Part shown: one piece after another, positions 33,578 through 44,722 of the stretch
Numbering within the stretch: position 1 is the stretch's first letter
Layout of the letters: each line of letters opens with the position of its first letter
Source: Tilletiopsis washingtonensis
Lineage: Eukaryota; Basidiomycota; Exobasidiomycetes; Entylomatales
DNA length: 64,000 nt
NCBI RefSeq assembly: GCF_003144115.1
Contig: NW_020312010.1
Coordinates: forward strand, 566,428 to 630,427
Direction of reading: 5' to 3'
The notes under the pieces: model-generated
What the model was told of the DNA's origin: nothing
The model's input: the letters and a program-made list of their open reading frames with translations, nothing else
The model's database searches: none
Program-made: the position numbers and the translations under genes

Positions 33578-36500
33578 ATGGCGTCCGCCGAGGCCGACAA
33601 GGGCCCGATGCTGCAGTTTGAGAACGTGCGTACCTGGCGTGCGCCCGCTCTGCTCCCGCGGCAGCTGACTGAGACCTGCCCACAGACGGGCAAGCGTGAC
33701 CGCCTGACGGAGCTGGAAAAGACGTTCCAGGCCGAGTGGGCGGCCGCCAAGCACTTCGAGGTCGACTCGCCAATGCAGACCGAGGCCGGGCTCGAGGACA
33801 TGAGTCCCGAGGAGATCCGCGCCAAGTACCCCAAGATGCTCTTCACCTTTCCCTACGCCTATGCCAACGGCTCGCTGCACCTCGGCCACGCCTTTTCGCT
33901 GTCCAAGGTCGAGTTCGCCACGGGCTACGAGCGCATGCGCGGCAAGCGTGCGCTCTTCCCGTGGGCGTTCCACTGCACCGGCATGCCCATCCCGGTGAGT
34001 GCCCTGCAGCACCGAGCCCCCTGCAGCTCTGATCGCCTCGCAGGCGTGCGCAGACAAGCTCAAGCGCGAGATTGAGCTCTTCGGCGAGGACTTCTCGGGC
34101 TACAAGCCCGACGCAGAGGAGCAGCCGGAGCCGAGCGCCACGCCGTCGACGTCGAGCGTGACGCAGAGCAACGCGGCCAAGGCCACCAAGGGCAAGGTCG
34201 CGGCCAAGAGCACCGGCCTCAAGTACCAGTTCCAGATCATGGAGGCGACGGGCGTGCCGCGGGCAGAGATTGCCAAGTTTGCCGACGCTCGGCACTGGCT
34301 GTCCTACTACCCGCCGATCTCGCAGGTGAGTGTCGCCCACGCATGACAGTGCCTCGCAGCTAATCCTCCGGCCAGGCCGACTGCACCGCGCTCGGCGCGC
34401 GTATCGACTGGCGCCGCGCCTTCCTCACGACGGACGTGAACCCGTACTACGACTCGTTTGTGCGCTGGCAGATGAACAAGCTGCGCGAGGCCAACAAGAT
34501 CAAGTTCGGCGAGCGCTACACCATCTACAGCCCCAAGGACGGCCAGCCGTGCATGGACCACGACCGCTCCGAGGGCGAGGCGCTCGGCCCGCAGGAGTAC
34601 ACGGCGCTGAAGATGGAGGTCGTGCAGTGGAGCGGCCTGGCCGCGCCCGAGGTGGACCAGAAGGTGCAGGGCAAGAAGGTGTACTTTGTCGCCGCCACGC
34701 TGCGCCCCGAGACGATGTGAGTGCCGCGGCCGACGCGCACACGTGCTGCGGCTGAGCGTGCTGTCCTAGGTACGGCCAGACGAACTGCTACGTCGGCCCG
34801 GCCATCCCCTACGGCCTGTACGCCATCAACGACACGAACGTGTACGTCTGCACAGAGCGTGCGGCGCGCAACATGGCCTACCAGGGCACGACGTCGGAGA
34901 AGGGCCGCGTCGAGTGCCTGGCGACGCTCGACGGCGCCAAGCTCGTCGGCACCAAGATCAAGGCGCCCTTTGCGCACTACGGCGAGGTGTATGTGCTGCC
35001 GATGGAGACGGTGCTGGCGACCAAGGGCACGGGTGTCGTGACGTCGGTGCCGAGCGACTCGCCCGACGACTACGCGACGCTGATGGAGCTGCGCAAGAAG
35101 GCCGAGTACTACAAGATCGACCCCTCGTGGGCAGCGCTGGACCCGTTCCCGGTGCTGCGCACGCCCTCGTACGGCGACATGGCCGCCGAGTTCCTGTGCA
35201 AGCAGATGAAGATCCAGTCGCCCAAGGACAAGGTGCAGCTGGCCGAGGCCAAGGACCTGACGTACAAGGAGGGCTTCTACTCGGGCGTCATGCTGGCGGG
35301 CGAGTACAAGGGCCTGACGGTGCAGGAGGCCAAGCCAAAGGTGCGCGCCGACATGATCCAGCAGGGCCTCGCCTTTCCCTACGCCGAGCCCGAGGGCCGC
35401 ATCGTCAGCCGCAGTGCCGACGAGTGCGTCGTGGCGCTGTACGACCAGTGGTACATCGACTACGGAGAGGAGTCGTGGAAGGAGCAGGCCAAGAAGTGAG
35501 TGGCGGGCGGCGAAGGCACCTCTGCCGCACCTGTGCTGACACCCTCCTCCGCCAGGCTGGTCAAGAACATGGAGACGTTTGGCGCCGAGACGCGCAACGG
35601 CTTCGAGGGCGTGCTTGACTGGCTGCACCAGTGGGCGTGTGCGCGCAGCTACGGCCTCGGCTCGAAGCTGCCGTGGGACGAGCAGTTCCTCGTCGAGAGT
35701 CTCAGCGACTCGACGATCTACATGGCGTACTACACCGTCGCGCACATGCTGCAGGGCGGCGTCGTCGACGGCTCGCAGGTGGGCCCGCTCGGCATCGAGG
35801 CCAAGGACCTGACCGACGAGGCGTGGGACTACATCCTCGGCGACGCCAAGCTGCCCGAGGGCAGCGCCATCCCCGGCGAGAAGCTCGAGACGCTGCGGCG
35901 CGAGTTCCGCTACTTCTACCCCTTCGACCTGCGCTCCAGCGGCAAGGACCTCATCCCCAACCACCTGACGTTCTGCGTGTACACGCACGCGGCACTCTTC
36001 CCCGAGCAGCACTGGCCCAAGGCGATGCGCATCAACGGCCACCTCATGCTCAACGGCAAGAAGATGAGCAAGAGCACGGGCAACGTGCTGACGATGCGCC
36101 AGGCCGTCGACAAGTTCGGCGCCGACGCGACGCGCATCAGCCTCGCCGACGCCGGCGACGGCATCGAGGACGCCAACTTCGAGGAGAAGACGGCCAACGC
36201 CAACATTCTGCGTCTCTTTACGCTGCTCGAGTGGTGCGAGCAGACGCTGGGCGAGGACAAGGGCAAGCTGCGCACGGGGGCGCGCGACGCCTTCTGGGAC
36301 CGTGCGTTTGAGAACGACATGAACGAGCTGCTTGCCTCGGCGGAGCAGAGCTACGAGCAGTCGCTGTACCGCGTGGCGCTCAAGCACAGCTTCTACGACC
36401 TGCAGTCGGCGCGCGACCTCTACCGCGAGGCGACGAGCGACGTGGGCATGCACCACGACCTCGTCGTGCAGTGGGTGCGCCTGCAGTCGCTGCTCATGGC

Positions 36501-37188
36501 GCCCATTGCGCCGCACTTCGCCGAGCAGCTCTGGCGCAAGACGCTCGGCGAGGCGGCGAGCGTGCAGACGGCGCGCTGGCCACAGCCGTCGGCGCCCGTC
36601 GACAAGGCGCTCTCCGACGCCGCCGCCTACGTGCGCGGCCTCACAAAGACGGTGCGCGACGCCGAGGCCGTGCTCATCAAGAAGAAGGCCAAGGGCAAGG
36701 ACGCCGCGGCCAATGCGTACAACGAAAAGGCGCCGCGCGGCGTGCGCATCTTTGTCGCCAAGGGCTTCCCGGCGTGGCAGGACCAGGCCGTGCAGGCCGT
36801 CAAGGACAACTACGACGCCAGCACGGGCGTCGACGACGCGGGCGTGCGCAAGGCGCTTGCCGACGCCGGTATGCTGAAGGACAAGCGCGTGATGCCGTTT
36901 GTGATGAGCTTCAAGGTGAGTTGTGGCCGATGCTCGTGCCGCGAGAGAACATTGCTGAATGACACCCTGCTCGAGCAGAAGCGCATCGCCGAGTTCGGCG
37001 CCGACCTCGCCTTCAACCGCCTGCTGCCGTTCGACGAGAGCAAGACGCTCGGGGAGGTGGACGCGTACATGAGGCGCTCGCTCGGCTTTGCCGAGGTCAG
37101 CGTCGCGCCCGTCGAGGAGGCTGCGGACACCAAGCTGCTCGACATCGCGCAGCCGGGAGCGCCCGCATATGAGTTCTTCAACCCCTGA
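33578..37188 (+). CDS. Leucyl-tRNA synthetase, cytosolic type
   Basis: Class I aminoacyl-tRNA synthetase charging tRNA-Leu. Seven exons (33578-33625, 33686-33994, 34044-34325, 34376-34716, 34770-35495, 35556-36915, 36979-37188) encode 1091 residues, the usual size for the archaeal/eukaryotic-cytosolic type. The HIGH-type motif is [11 protein letters not shown] (HLGH at 81-84) and the KMSKS motif is at about 738-742 in [11 protein letters not shown]. The editing domain has the conserved threonine-rich TLRPETMYGQTN, interrupted by an intron between ETM and YGQ. The C-terminal anticodon-binding and extension regions are complete, ending AYEFFNP. Codon use is strongly GC-biased and regular, fitting high expression. 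The start ATG ([12 protein letters not shown]) is the first in this frame after the 33158/33170 pair. The longer frame upstream is discussed separately. Confidence 0.95.
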
Positions 37189-37357
37189 GCGCGCAAAAGA
37201 GGGGCAATAGATGAAATCAATCAGCCAGCGAGACCGCATCTGCCGCACGCCGTGCTGGCATCGTGCCATGTGATGCAACGCTACGCCGTGCGAGGCCTTG
37301 TCTCCATTTCACCTCCACCTCGACCCCCCCCCCCCTAGCCTTTCTCACCCGCTCAGC

Positions 37358-38156
37358 ATGGGTGATGTTGCTGCTGTGACCATTGAGGCAGAGCCTGAGC
37401 TCATTGACAAGCTGCTCGCGTCCCTCTCGCTGGACTACAAGGTGCTGCTGCGCCTTGACGGGCGTCGGCCACCTGCTGCGGGTAAGTGTGACATGCTCAC
37501 ATGCAGCGAGCCCTTCGACTGATGTGATCGGCCCAGCGGAGGTGCAGGCCAGCAAGGACTGTGCTGGCAAGTCCCATAGCAGCAACGACGGCGTCAGAGA
37601 GTGGCAGCGCGGCGTGGAGCCGCCCAGCAACACGTCTCGAGGCGAGCTGGCCAGCACCGTCGGCACGCTCGATCAGCTGCGCATCAATCCGGCACGACCA
37701 GGTGCCGCAGACGCACTCCTGCCACGCACGGCCAGCTCGACTCTGAGCTCCGCGGGCAGTCCGACGCCGCTCGCTGCGTCAGTCGCGTCCGTCTCCTCCG
37801 ACGACGAAGACGGCATCCTGCCTCCCCGCAAGCGCAAGCGCAACAGGCGCAGCGGGCACGCCGCCCGCGGCCGCGCAGCACGCACTGCGGCACGCGCTCT
37901 GGCAAGCGAGGAGCCTCGAGGCCGGCCGCGGGAGCGCTCTACTGCGTCAGTGCTGCAGAAGCTGCGCTCCAAGTCCGGCTGCCGGTGGTATGAGGAAGAG
38001 AACGTCGTTCTGCTAGCTGCCGGCTACGAAGAACAGCGCAACCGGAGACTCGTGACCAAGGAGACGCTCTTTGCGCGCTTCTCGCAGAAGGTGGAGACGC
38101 AGCGCACCCCTCGAGCGGTGTGGGAGCAGTGGGTCAAGCTGTCGAGGCCTATCTGA
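37358..38156 (+). CDS. SANT/Myb-like domain protein with AT-hook-like motif
   Basis: Two exons, 37358-37481 and 37537-38156 (55 nt GTAAGT intron), encode 247 residues. The N-terminal helix (EPELIDKLLASLSLDYKVLLRLDG) is followed by a Ser-rich linker with acidic SSDDEDG next to a basic stretch (RKRKRNRRSGHAARGR). An AT-hook-like core RGRPRE is present. The C-terminus (residues about 187-247) has the SANT/Myb pattern: CRWYEEENVVLLAAGYEE, then TKETLFARFSQK and RTPRAVWEQWVKL, with the three aromatic positions expected. A nuclear DNA- or chromatin-binding role is inferred. No named family was recognised. A C-run of 12 (37324-37335) lies 22 bp before the ATG. Confidence 0.68.
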
Positions 38157-38447
38157 GACCGTGCGTGCTCGTCGTCGTGCCCTTGCAACGCAGTCGACTC
38201 ACGCACTGTCTTCCAGTCGCTCTGCCTCCCGACGCTCCGCCCCTCCAGTCGCTCTGCCCTCCAGACCCCGTCGCCACGTGTCCTTTTGCAAAGAAGGCCT
38301 CATCGTGTATCAGATCAGATTAGAGCGCCAGTGCTTGTCGTGTCTCGTCGTGAATGAAGGGTATCTGCGAATGCGAGCGCGAGGTGGTATGTCGAATCGT
38401 GGGGCAGCGAGCGAAGTCAAGGTGTCGTGGGCGTGGCGGGAGGTGGA

Positions 38448-39960
38448 TCATGCCTTGTTCGCATCAGCCAGTTGCTGTTCCTCCACGCTAGTGTCCGCCG
38501 TGTCCGTCTCCTGCTCCGCGCGCACCTCCGTCGAGTCATCGGCCTCCGCGTCCGCCTCGAGTCTGTCCTCCTCGAGCAGCTCCTCGCGCTCCATCTGCAG
38601 CTGCTGCACGGCCGCCTCGGCCTCCAGCTCGAGCTCGGCGTCAAAGTGCCGACTCTGTCGTCGCTGCGCCACCTCCTCGGCCGTCTGCGCCCACGACGCA
38701 GTCTCCTCGTCGTGCGGCTCCGGCGTGGCGCCGCGCGCCGCACGCGCCGCATGCTCGTCGATGATGCTCAGCGCGTGCTTGAGGCGCTGGCTGACCGTCG
38801 TGCTCAGCGCGGCGGGGTCGCGCTGCTGCGAAGCGGCGGCGGCGGCAGAGCTGGAGCCGGAGCCAGACGCGGAGGCGGCAGAGGAGCTGGAGGCGTTGAA
38901 AATGTCGTCTTGCGACTCATCGCTGCCGAAGAGAGCGCCAGAGGATGCGCTCATCGGCAGGAGCGGCGCCGCTCTGCGGTGCTGCGGCGCCTCTTCGTCG
39001 ATGCCGAGGCCGTGCGCCGACGGCGTGACGCCCTGTCGGCTCAGGCCCAGCGCCGGCGTCGAAGGCTCGGGCGAGAGCAGGCCCAGCGAGCCGGGCGCCA
39101 GCACGCTGAACATCTGGCCCTCGCCCGCCGAGGCGGGCGCGCCGTACGCCGAGAAGGGATCGGGCACCGTGGCGATCATGCTCTCGATGACGGGGTCCGA
39201 CTCGCCCTTGGACGAGATGCGCTCGTGAAGGTCGAGCTGCGTGCGCAGCAGATGCGAGACCTTTGCCCGAGGGAGGGTGAGCCACACGCACACAGCAGCA
39301 TGCGACGCTGTGCTGTGCCACACTCACCTTGCCCGTGATTTCGGCCCAGACCTCCTCCTCTGCCTCGCGCACCTCGACGTAGTGCTGCCGCTTGATCTCG
39401 TCGAGCGCCTCGACCTGCTCCTGCAGCTCGCGCAGCGCCAGCTTGAACGAGGCGAGGTCGCGCTCCTTCTTGCGCTTGGTGCGCAGGTTGCGCTCCTCGG
39501 TCGCCTTGAGGCGCTGCGACATGGCGCGGATGTCGGCCTCGTAGCCCAGCTGGCGCTCCGTCGTGGCGGCGCGGTAGGCGTCGAAGCGCTCGAGGAGCGG
39601 GATGGAGACGTCGCGCCACAGCACGTCGGCCACGAGGCTCTGGCTGTTGGCGAGGAGGTGGTGCAGGCCGGCGGCGGCCTGCAGCTCGCTGCCCACGGCA
39701 TGTGCGCCCTTGATGCGCGCGGCGCCCTCGAGTGCGCCGGCCAGCGCCGCCGACGCGGCACTCATGGCCAGCGTGGCGGCCGTGTAGGCCTTTGCCGCGC
39801 CCAGCAGCTCCTCGTACGCGCCGAGCGAGGCGCGCAGGGCGGAGCGCGTGATGAGCGGGCCGGCGAAGGCGGGCGCGGCGGCGGCATCGAAGGAGGCGCG
39901 CGTCGATGCGGCGCTGTACGTGGGCGACGGCGGGCCGGAGGCGGCGCCGAAGAGCGGCAT
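38448..39960 (-). CDS. Ivy1-like BAR-type phospholipid-binding protein
   Basis: Exons 39960-39328 and 39260-38448 give 481 residues. The N-terminal half is a long helical region like the yeast Ivy1 (I-BAR/IMD-like) fold: ITRSALRASLGAYEELLGAAKAY, then AAAGLHHLLANSQSLVADVLW and IPLLERFDAYR. It continues with RNLRTKRKKERDLASFKLALREL, AEEEVWAEI and VSHLLRTQLDLHERI. Ivy1 binds acidic phospholipids and works with Ypt7/Vps33 at the vacuole; transfer of that role here is inferred. The C-terminal half is a Ser/Ala-rich disordered tail ending in a Glu-rich segment. The intron's acceptor is AAAG rather than CAG. A CAG 30 nt downstream is also in phase, but it would remove the conserved VSHLLRTQ. Confidence 0.68.
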
Positions 39961-40429
39961 GGCTGCGAGGAGGAGGTGGTGGCGAGGAGCGTGGAGAGGC
40001 GGACAGGGGCCGGGCAAGGCGCACCGAGCGCGCGGCTCTCATCACGGCGCACCGCTGCAGCGCGTGTTTATCTCTCCACGTGCAGCTGCCTGCTGCAACC
40101 CCGCATTCTAGATTGCCTCGCGCCTCGCTCCACACAGCATCAAGCATGCGCCGAGCCTCTGCGCTTCTCCGCACGTCTGCACCTTCGAGTCTCTGTGATG
40201 CCTGGCCCAACGCACTGGCTGCGCTGCTGCTCTGCCGCCGCAAGAGGCGAGAGAGGCGAGAGGGGCCGCTAGGGGTCCGTGGGAGCGCGGCCGGCTGACG
40301 TAAGCACAAAAAGTTGGCGGCGCGCTTGAGGCGGCGCGGGCTGTGCAGCAGCGACCTCGAGCTTCCCTCCACGCTGCGCCTCACACTCCCACACCCACAC
40401 CCACACCCACCCACACACATCGCTCCACC
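39961..40429. promoter_or_regulatory. Divergent region IVY1-like / NUG1 with CACACCC repeat
   Basis: 469 bp between divergent start codons. A run of CCCACA units (40387-40419) lies directly before the NUG1 ATG, in its probable 5' UTR. No protein-like frame is supported. Confidence 0.5.
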
Positions 40430-42499
40430 ATGGCCCGCGGCGGGCCGTCCAAGTCGAACCGCGCGCTGCCCGACGCCGGCGGCGCAGGCAGCGGCAGGAA
40501 GGACACGGGCCTGCCGCAGTTCTTCAAGGCGCGCCGCCTCGCGCCGCTGCCCGGCGCCAAGGACAAGGCCGCGCAGCCGCAGCTGAGCAAGACGGCGCGC
40601 CGCAAGCTGCAGGCGGCCAAGCGGTACGCCGCACAGAACGGCGGCGCGGCCATGATGGATGTCGAGGAGGAGGAGGACGCGGAGCAGCAGCGCGTCGATG
40701 CGGTGATGGACGCCGACTTTGCCGACCTGCAGAGCAGCCTGCATGCCCTCAACGCACAGCTCCTCGCGCCGCGGCCGCCGCCGCGCTTCGAGGCGGCGGC
40801 GCAGGACGCAGACGAGCTCGAGGGCTTTGCGCGTGCGGCGCTCGATCCGGCGCTGACGGGACGCAAGGACAGCAGCTCGCGCGCCTACATGCGCGAGCTG
40901 CGCAAGGTGCTCGAGCTGGCCGACGTGCTGCTCGAGGTGCTCGATGCGCGCGACCCGCTCGGCTGCCGGTGAGTCGTGGCGAACAGAGGGGTGAAGCATG
41001 GTGCCAGGCGCTGATGTTCACGCACTCAGATCGTTGGCGACGGAACGCCTGGCGCTGGCGAGCGGCAAGCGCGTCGTGCTGGTGCTCAACAAGATCGACC
41101 TGGTGCCCAAGGCCAACGTCGAGGCGTGGCTCAAGTATCTGCGGCACGACTTTCCCGTGCTGGCCTTCAAGGCCTCGACGCAGTCGCAGCGCTCGCATCT
41201 CTCGCACTCGCGCGCCGCCGCGCCGACGGCGTCGGGCAGCAGCGGCAGCAAGATCAGTGCGGGCGCCGAGGCGCTGGGCGCCACGGCGCTGGTGCAGCTG
41301 CTCAAGGCCTACGCCAGGCGCGACGCCGGCCGCGCAAGCCTCACCGTGGGCGTCTTTGGCGCGCCAAACGTGGGCAAGAGCAGTGTCGTCAACTCGCTCG
41401 TGCGCTCGCGCGCCTGTCCCGTCGCCGCGACGCCGGGCGCGACAAAGGTGGTGCAGGGCGTCGTGCTGGATAAAGGCTTGCGCCTGCTCGACTGCCCCGG
41501 CGTCGTGTTTCTCGGTCCCGAGGACGGCAGTGGTGCATTGCAGGCGCTGCGCAACACCATCAAGGTCGAGCTCGTGGCCGATCCTATCACTCCTGGTGAG
41601 ATGGCGACGCAGACGCTCTGCAGGCTGCGCGCCAGTAGCTGACGCCGTATCGTGCCCACCTGCAGTGCAGGCCATCCTGGCGCGAGTGGCGCCGGCGCAG
41701 CTCGAGGAGCTGTACAGCATCGAAGGTGGCTTTGACGAGGGCGACGTGCAGGACTTTCTGATGCGCGTGGCACTGCTGCGTGGCAAGCTGGGGAGAGTGA
41801 GTCGGCCGCAAGAGCAGGCTCGCGAATGATCTCTACAATTCGCTGACTGTGCTCGTGCTACCGCTACTTCCAGGGCGGCGTGCCGGACATTGAAGGCACG
41901 GCCCGCATCGTGCTGCACGACTGGAACATGGGCAAGATTGCCTACTACACTCAGCCGCCGGCCGTGCATGCCTCTCACGGCGCCTCTGCCGCTGCGAACA
42001 GTGCGCTCGCATCCGGCAGCGTCGCAGCCGATGGCACGGCGCCGACGGAGCTGGACGGCAGCCGCATCGTGGCGGGCTTCGACGCCGCATTTGATCTCGC
42101 GGCACTGCTGGGCGAGGCAGATGCCGAAGCCCTGGGCGGCGGATCCGGCGTGGGTCGCATGCCGGCGCCTGCGCCGCCGCAACGACGCTATGCGGCGCTC
42201 GAGGCCGACGAAGACGAGGCGACGGCACTGGAGGAAGACACGGAGCCGATACTGCCTGCTGCGCCTCCCTCGCCGCCGTCGGCTGCACCAGGCACGCGCA
42301 AGCCGAAGCTGGGCGACGCGAGCTTCACGTCGAGTCTGGGCAAGCGGCGCCGCGGCATGGATGCCGAGGAGCCCATGTCCGACTCGGAGTCGGACGAGGA
42401 GGAGGTCTCCTCTGCGCGCGCCCTCTCGCCGCTCTCCGACGACGAAGCGCCCGTCGCAAGCTCTGCGGTGCCGCTGGCTTCCGCCGGTGAGGGTGTCGA

Positions 42500-42541
<42 letters not shown>

Positions 42542-42938
42542 ACGCGCCAACGAGCCCGAGTGGAAGCAGCGCGAGCGCGCCAAGGCCGAGGGCCCCGCGC
42601 TCGCCGCGACCAAGGCGCGCGGCCGCACCGCCGAGCTGGGCGCCTTCTTCAGCGCCGCCGAGATGGCGGGCCTGGCCGAGAGCCGCGGCGCGGCGCGCAA
42701 GCGGGCGAAGAAGGCAAAGAAGCGCGACACGCTCGCCGGCGCCGGCCTGGTGCAGGATCTGGAGGCGGCGATGAACATTGCCGAGCCGCAGCCGGTGCCG
42801 GAGGAGCTGAGAGGCGGCAAGAGCAAGAAGAACAAGAAGAAGAAGGCAAAGGCCAAGACGAGCGGCGCAGGACAGGGAGGCCAGGGCGCGTTTGCGGCGC
42901 TGCTGCGACAGGGCGAGGGCATGGAGGAGGAGCTGTAG
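40430..42938 (+). CDS. NUG1: Nuclear/nucleolar GTPase NUG1 (GNL3/GNL3L family)
   Basis: Circularly permuted GTPase of the YlqF/YawG group, acting in 60S subunit maturation and export. Exons 40430-40968, 41030-41595, 41666-41796 and 41874-42938 give 766 residues. The motif order is permuted as expected: G4 [15 protein letters not shown] (N200), then G1 GAPNVGKSS (290-298), TPGATK, and G3 DCPG (334-337). The N-terminus has basic [13 protein letters not shown] instead of the usual long coiled coil. After the GTPase core come the conserved [21 protein letters not shown] and [20 protein letters not shown]. An unusually long acidic/Ala-rich C-terminal extension follows, with a 14-residue poly-Ala tract coded by pure GCC repeats and a Lys-rich tail. 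Basidiomycete members often have such extensions. Confidence 0.9.
42501..42541 (+). repeat. GCC triplet repeat coding poly-Ala in NUG1
   Basis: Pure GCC repeat of about 41 nt within exon 4 of NUG1, coding uninterrupted alanine. Confidence 0.9.
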
Positions 42939-43039
42939 CAGGCTACGTGCTTTCCTGAGATACAGCGAACGCCTAATGCACATGCGTCATACCCTCTGCT
43001 TGATGCGTGTGTGTCTCGCTCCTGCGCTGCGTGCTGTGC

Positions 43040-43113
<74 letters not shown>

Positions 43114-43342
43114 CCTCAAAGGTCAGGGCGAGGCCTGCACCGCCGCCGCGTGCGCCTCCGCACGGCGCGCGCTCAGGCCAGCCGCAAGTCGCGCGGGCTG
43201 CGACAGGTGCGTGCTTCTTGCCTCTGCTCCTCCACCACCTCTGCCTCACCCCGCGCCACACCTGGCCGTTCTCTCCCCACCCCTACGAGCCCGCTCCCCC
43301 CGTTCCTCTCCACGCCCTCACCCCTCCTCGTGCGCCAGGACC
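42939..43342. other. Intergenic region NUG1 / BET5
   Basis: 404 bp holding the NUG1 3' UTR and BET5 promoter. A pure GA microsatellite occupies 43042-43110. A pyrimidine-rich stretch (43220-43330) leads to the BET5 ATG. Confidence 0.5.
43042..43110 (+). repeat. (GA)n microsatellite, 69 nt
   Basis: Uninterrupted GA dinucleotide repeat, the longest simple repeat in the window, 233 bp upstream of the BET5 start codon. Confidence 0.97.
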
Positions 43343-44410
43343 ATGGCGCAGGCGTCGCCCGCGGCGCCGCGCGTCTACTCGCTCTGGATCTACTCGCCCG
43401 CCTGCCTGCTCCTCTACCACGCCGACTGGGCCGCGCACTACGCCGACGCGCCCGCCGCGGCACGTGCGCCGCGTGCGGCGGGCGCGACGCTGCTGCCGGG
43501 CGTCAGTCGTGCCGTGGCGGCAGCGGCGCCCGAGGCCGAGGCAGGCCTGCAGCCGCGCCAAGGGCCGGCGAATGCAAGACTCGCGCTCGACGAGGAGGCC
43601 AAGCTGGTGTATGGCGTCGTGTTCAGTCTGCGCAACATGGCGCGCAAACTCAATGGCGCGTGAGTTGCTGCTGCTGGAGAGCGAGGCTTGGCATGAGGAG
43701 GAGGAGGGCGAGGAGATGGAGCACTTGCAGCTCCCCGACGAGAGAGGGGCGCCAAGGCAGAGCCAGGCTTGGCCGACGCATGGCTGTACGCGTGCTGAAG
43801 GCAACGTCGGCGATGGCCACAGCCAGGCGTGCCTCACTGCGCAGAGCGGCTCCACTGTCTCCGCAGCGCCCATTGCAGCACACTCGCCTTTTTGCCGAGC
43901 ACATTCCTCACCCCTTGCCCTCTTTTTCCCGCGGCGCGCACAGACAAGAAGTGTTCAACTCCTTTTCCACGCCGCAATACACCCTCTCGCATCTGCACAC
44001 GCCCACGCTGCACACCTTTGTCCTCATCACCTCGCCGCTCGCGCCGCCGCGCGCCGCCTCGGCAGGCGGCGGCGGCGGCATCCCGGGCACGGGCGGCATG
44101 AGCAGCACCGGCGTGCTGCAGCAGCTGTGGCGCGGCCCGTGGCAGGAATGGGTGGTGCGCAACCCGGCGGTGGCGCTGGAGCGCTCGCGCGGCACGGACG
44201 AGGCAGGCGAGATGAAGGAGGAGCGACGCAGAGGAGTGGACAGCGATGGCTTTCGAGAGGGCGTCGAGAGAGGTGAGTTGCCCCCCCCCCCCCCCATTGC
44301 GATGAGGCGCGAGAGATAGACGAGGTGGGAGAGAAGGCGACTCTCGCTGATGCCTCTCTCTGGCGCCCCCAGTCTTTGCGCAGAACAAGCTGCTCGCTCC
44401 ATCAGCCTGA
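43343..44410 (+). CDS. BET5: TRAPP complex subunit BET5 (TRAPPC1)
   Basis: Small longin-fold subunit of the TRAPP complexes that activate Ypt1/Rab1 in ER-Golgi traffic. Exons 43343-43659, 43944-44272 and 44373-44410 give 227 residues. Family marks are YSLWIYSPACLLLYHADW, EEAKLVYGVVFSLRNMARKL, NSFSTPQYTLSHLHTPTLHTFVLIT, and the C-terminal VLQQLWRGPWQEWVVRNPAVALE. Other members are about 145-160 residues; the extra length is an Ala-rich insert after the first strands, a Gly-rich insert (GGGGGIPGTGG) and an acidic/Arg-rich tail. The first intron is 284 nt and the second contains a 14-nt C run just after the donor (44281-44294). Confidence 0.85.
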
Positions 44411-44722
44411 GGGAACCGGACAGGCGAACTGCTGCCGCTAGCCACGGGCAACGCAGTGCGGGGAAAGGTAGGGAGGGAGGGGGGGGGGGGGTTAGTTCTG
44501 TCACCGCAAATCACACACACATCTTGCACCCACCTCTGCGCAGCACTGCACGGCCCAGGACCTGACACGTGCGTCCGCCTTTCACGCACGCTGGGGGGCA
44601 CGCATGCCGCGGAGGTCTCGATGCAAGGATGACGATTACGAATGCGCGCGCTCAGTCTTTCTTTCTCCTCCTGCCCAGCCTCCTCCTCGCACTCATACGG
44701 ACAGCGCGAAATACGCGCGCCC
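44411..44722. other. Convergent intergenic region BET5 / phosphotransferase
   Basis: 312 bp between converging stop codons, with a G homopolymer at about 44478-44491. No supported gene. Confidence 0.5.

Noticed and set aside
34525-37278. 917-codon open frame antisense to leucyl-tRNA synthetase
   Set aside because: It mirrors the codon structure of the sense gene. GC-biased third positions leave antisense frames open, and the translation is Leu/Arg/Val/His-rich without domains.
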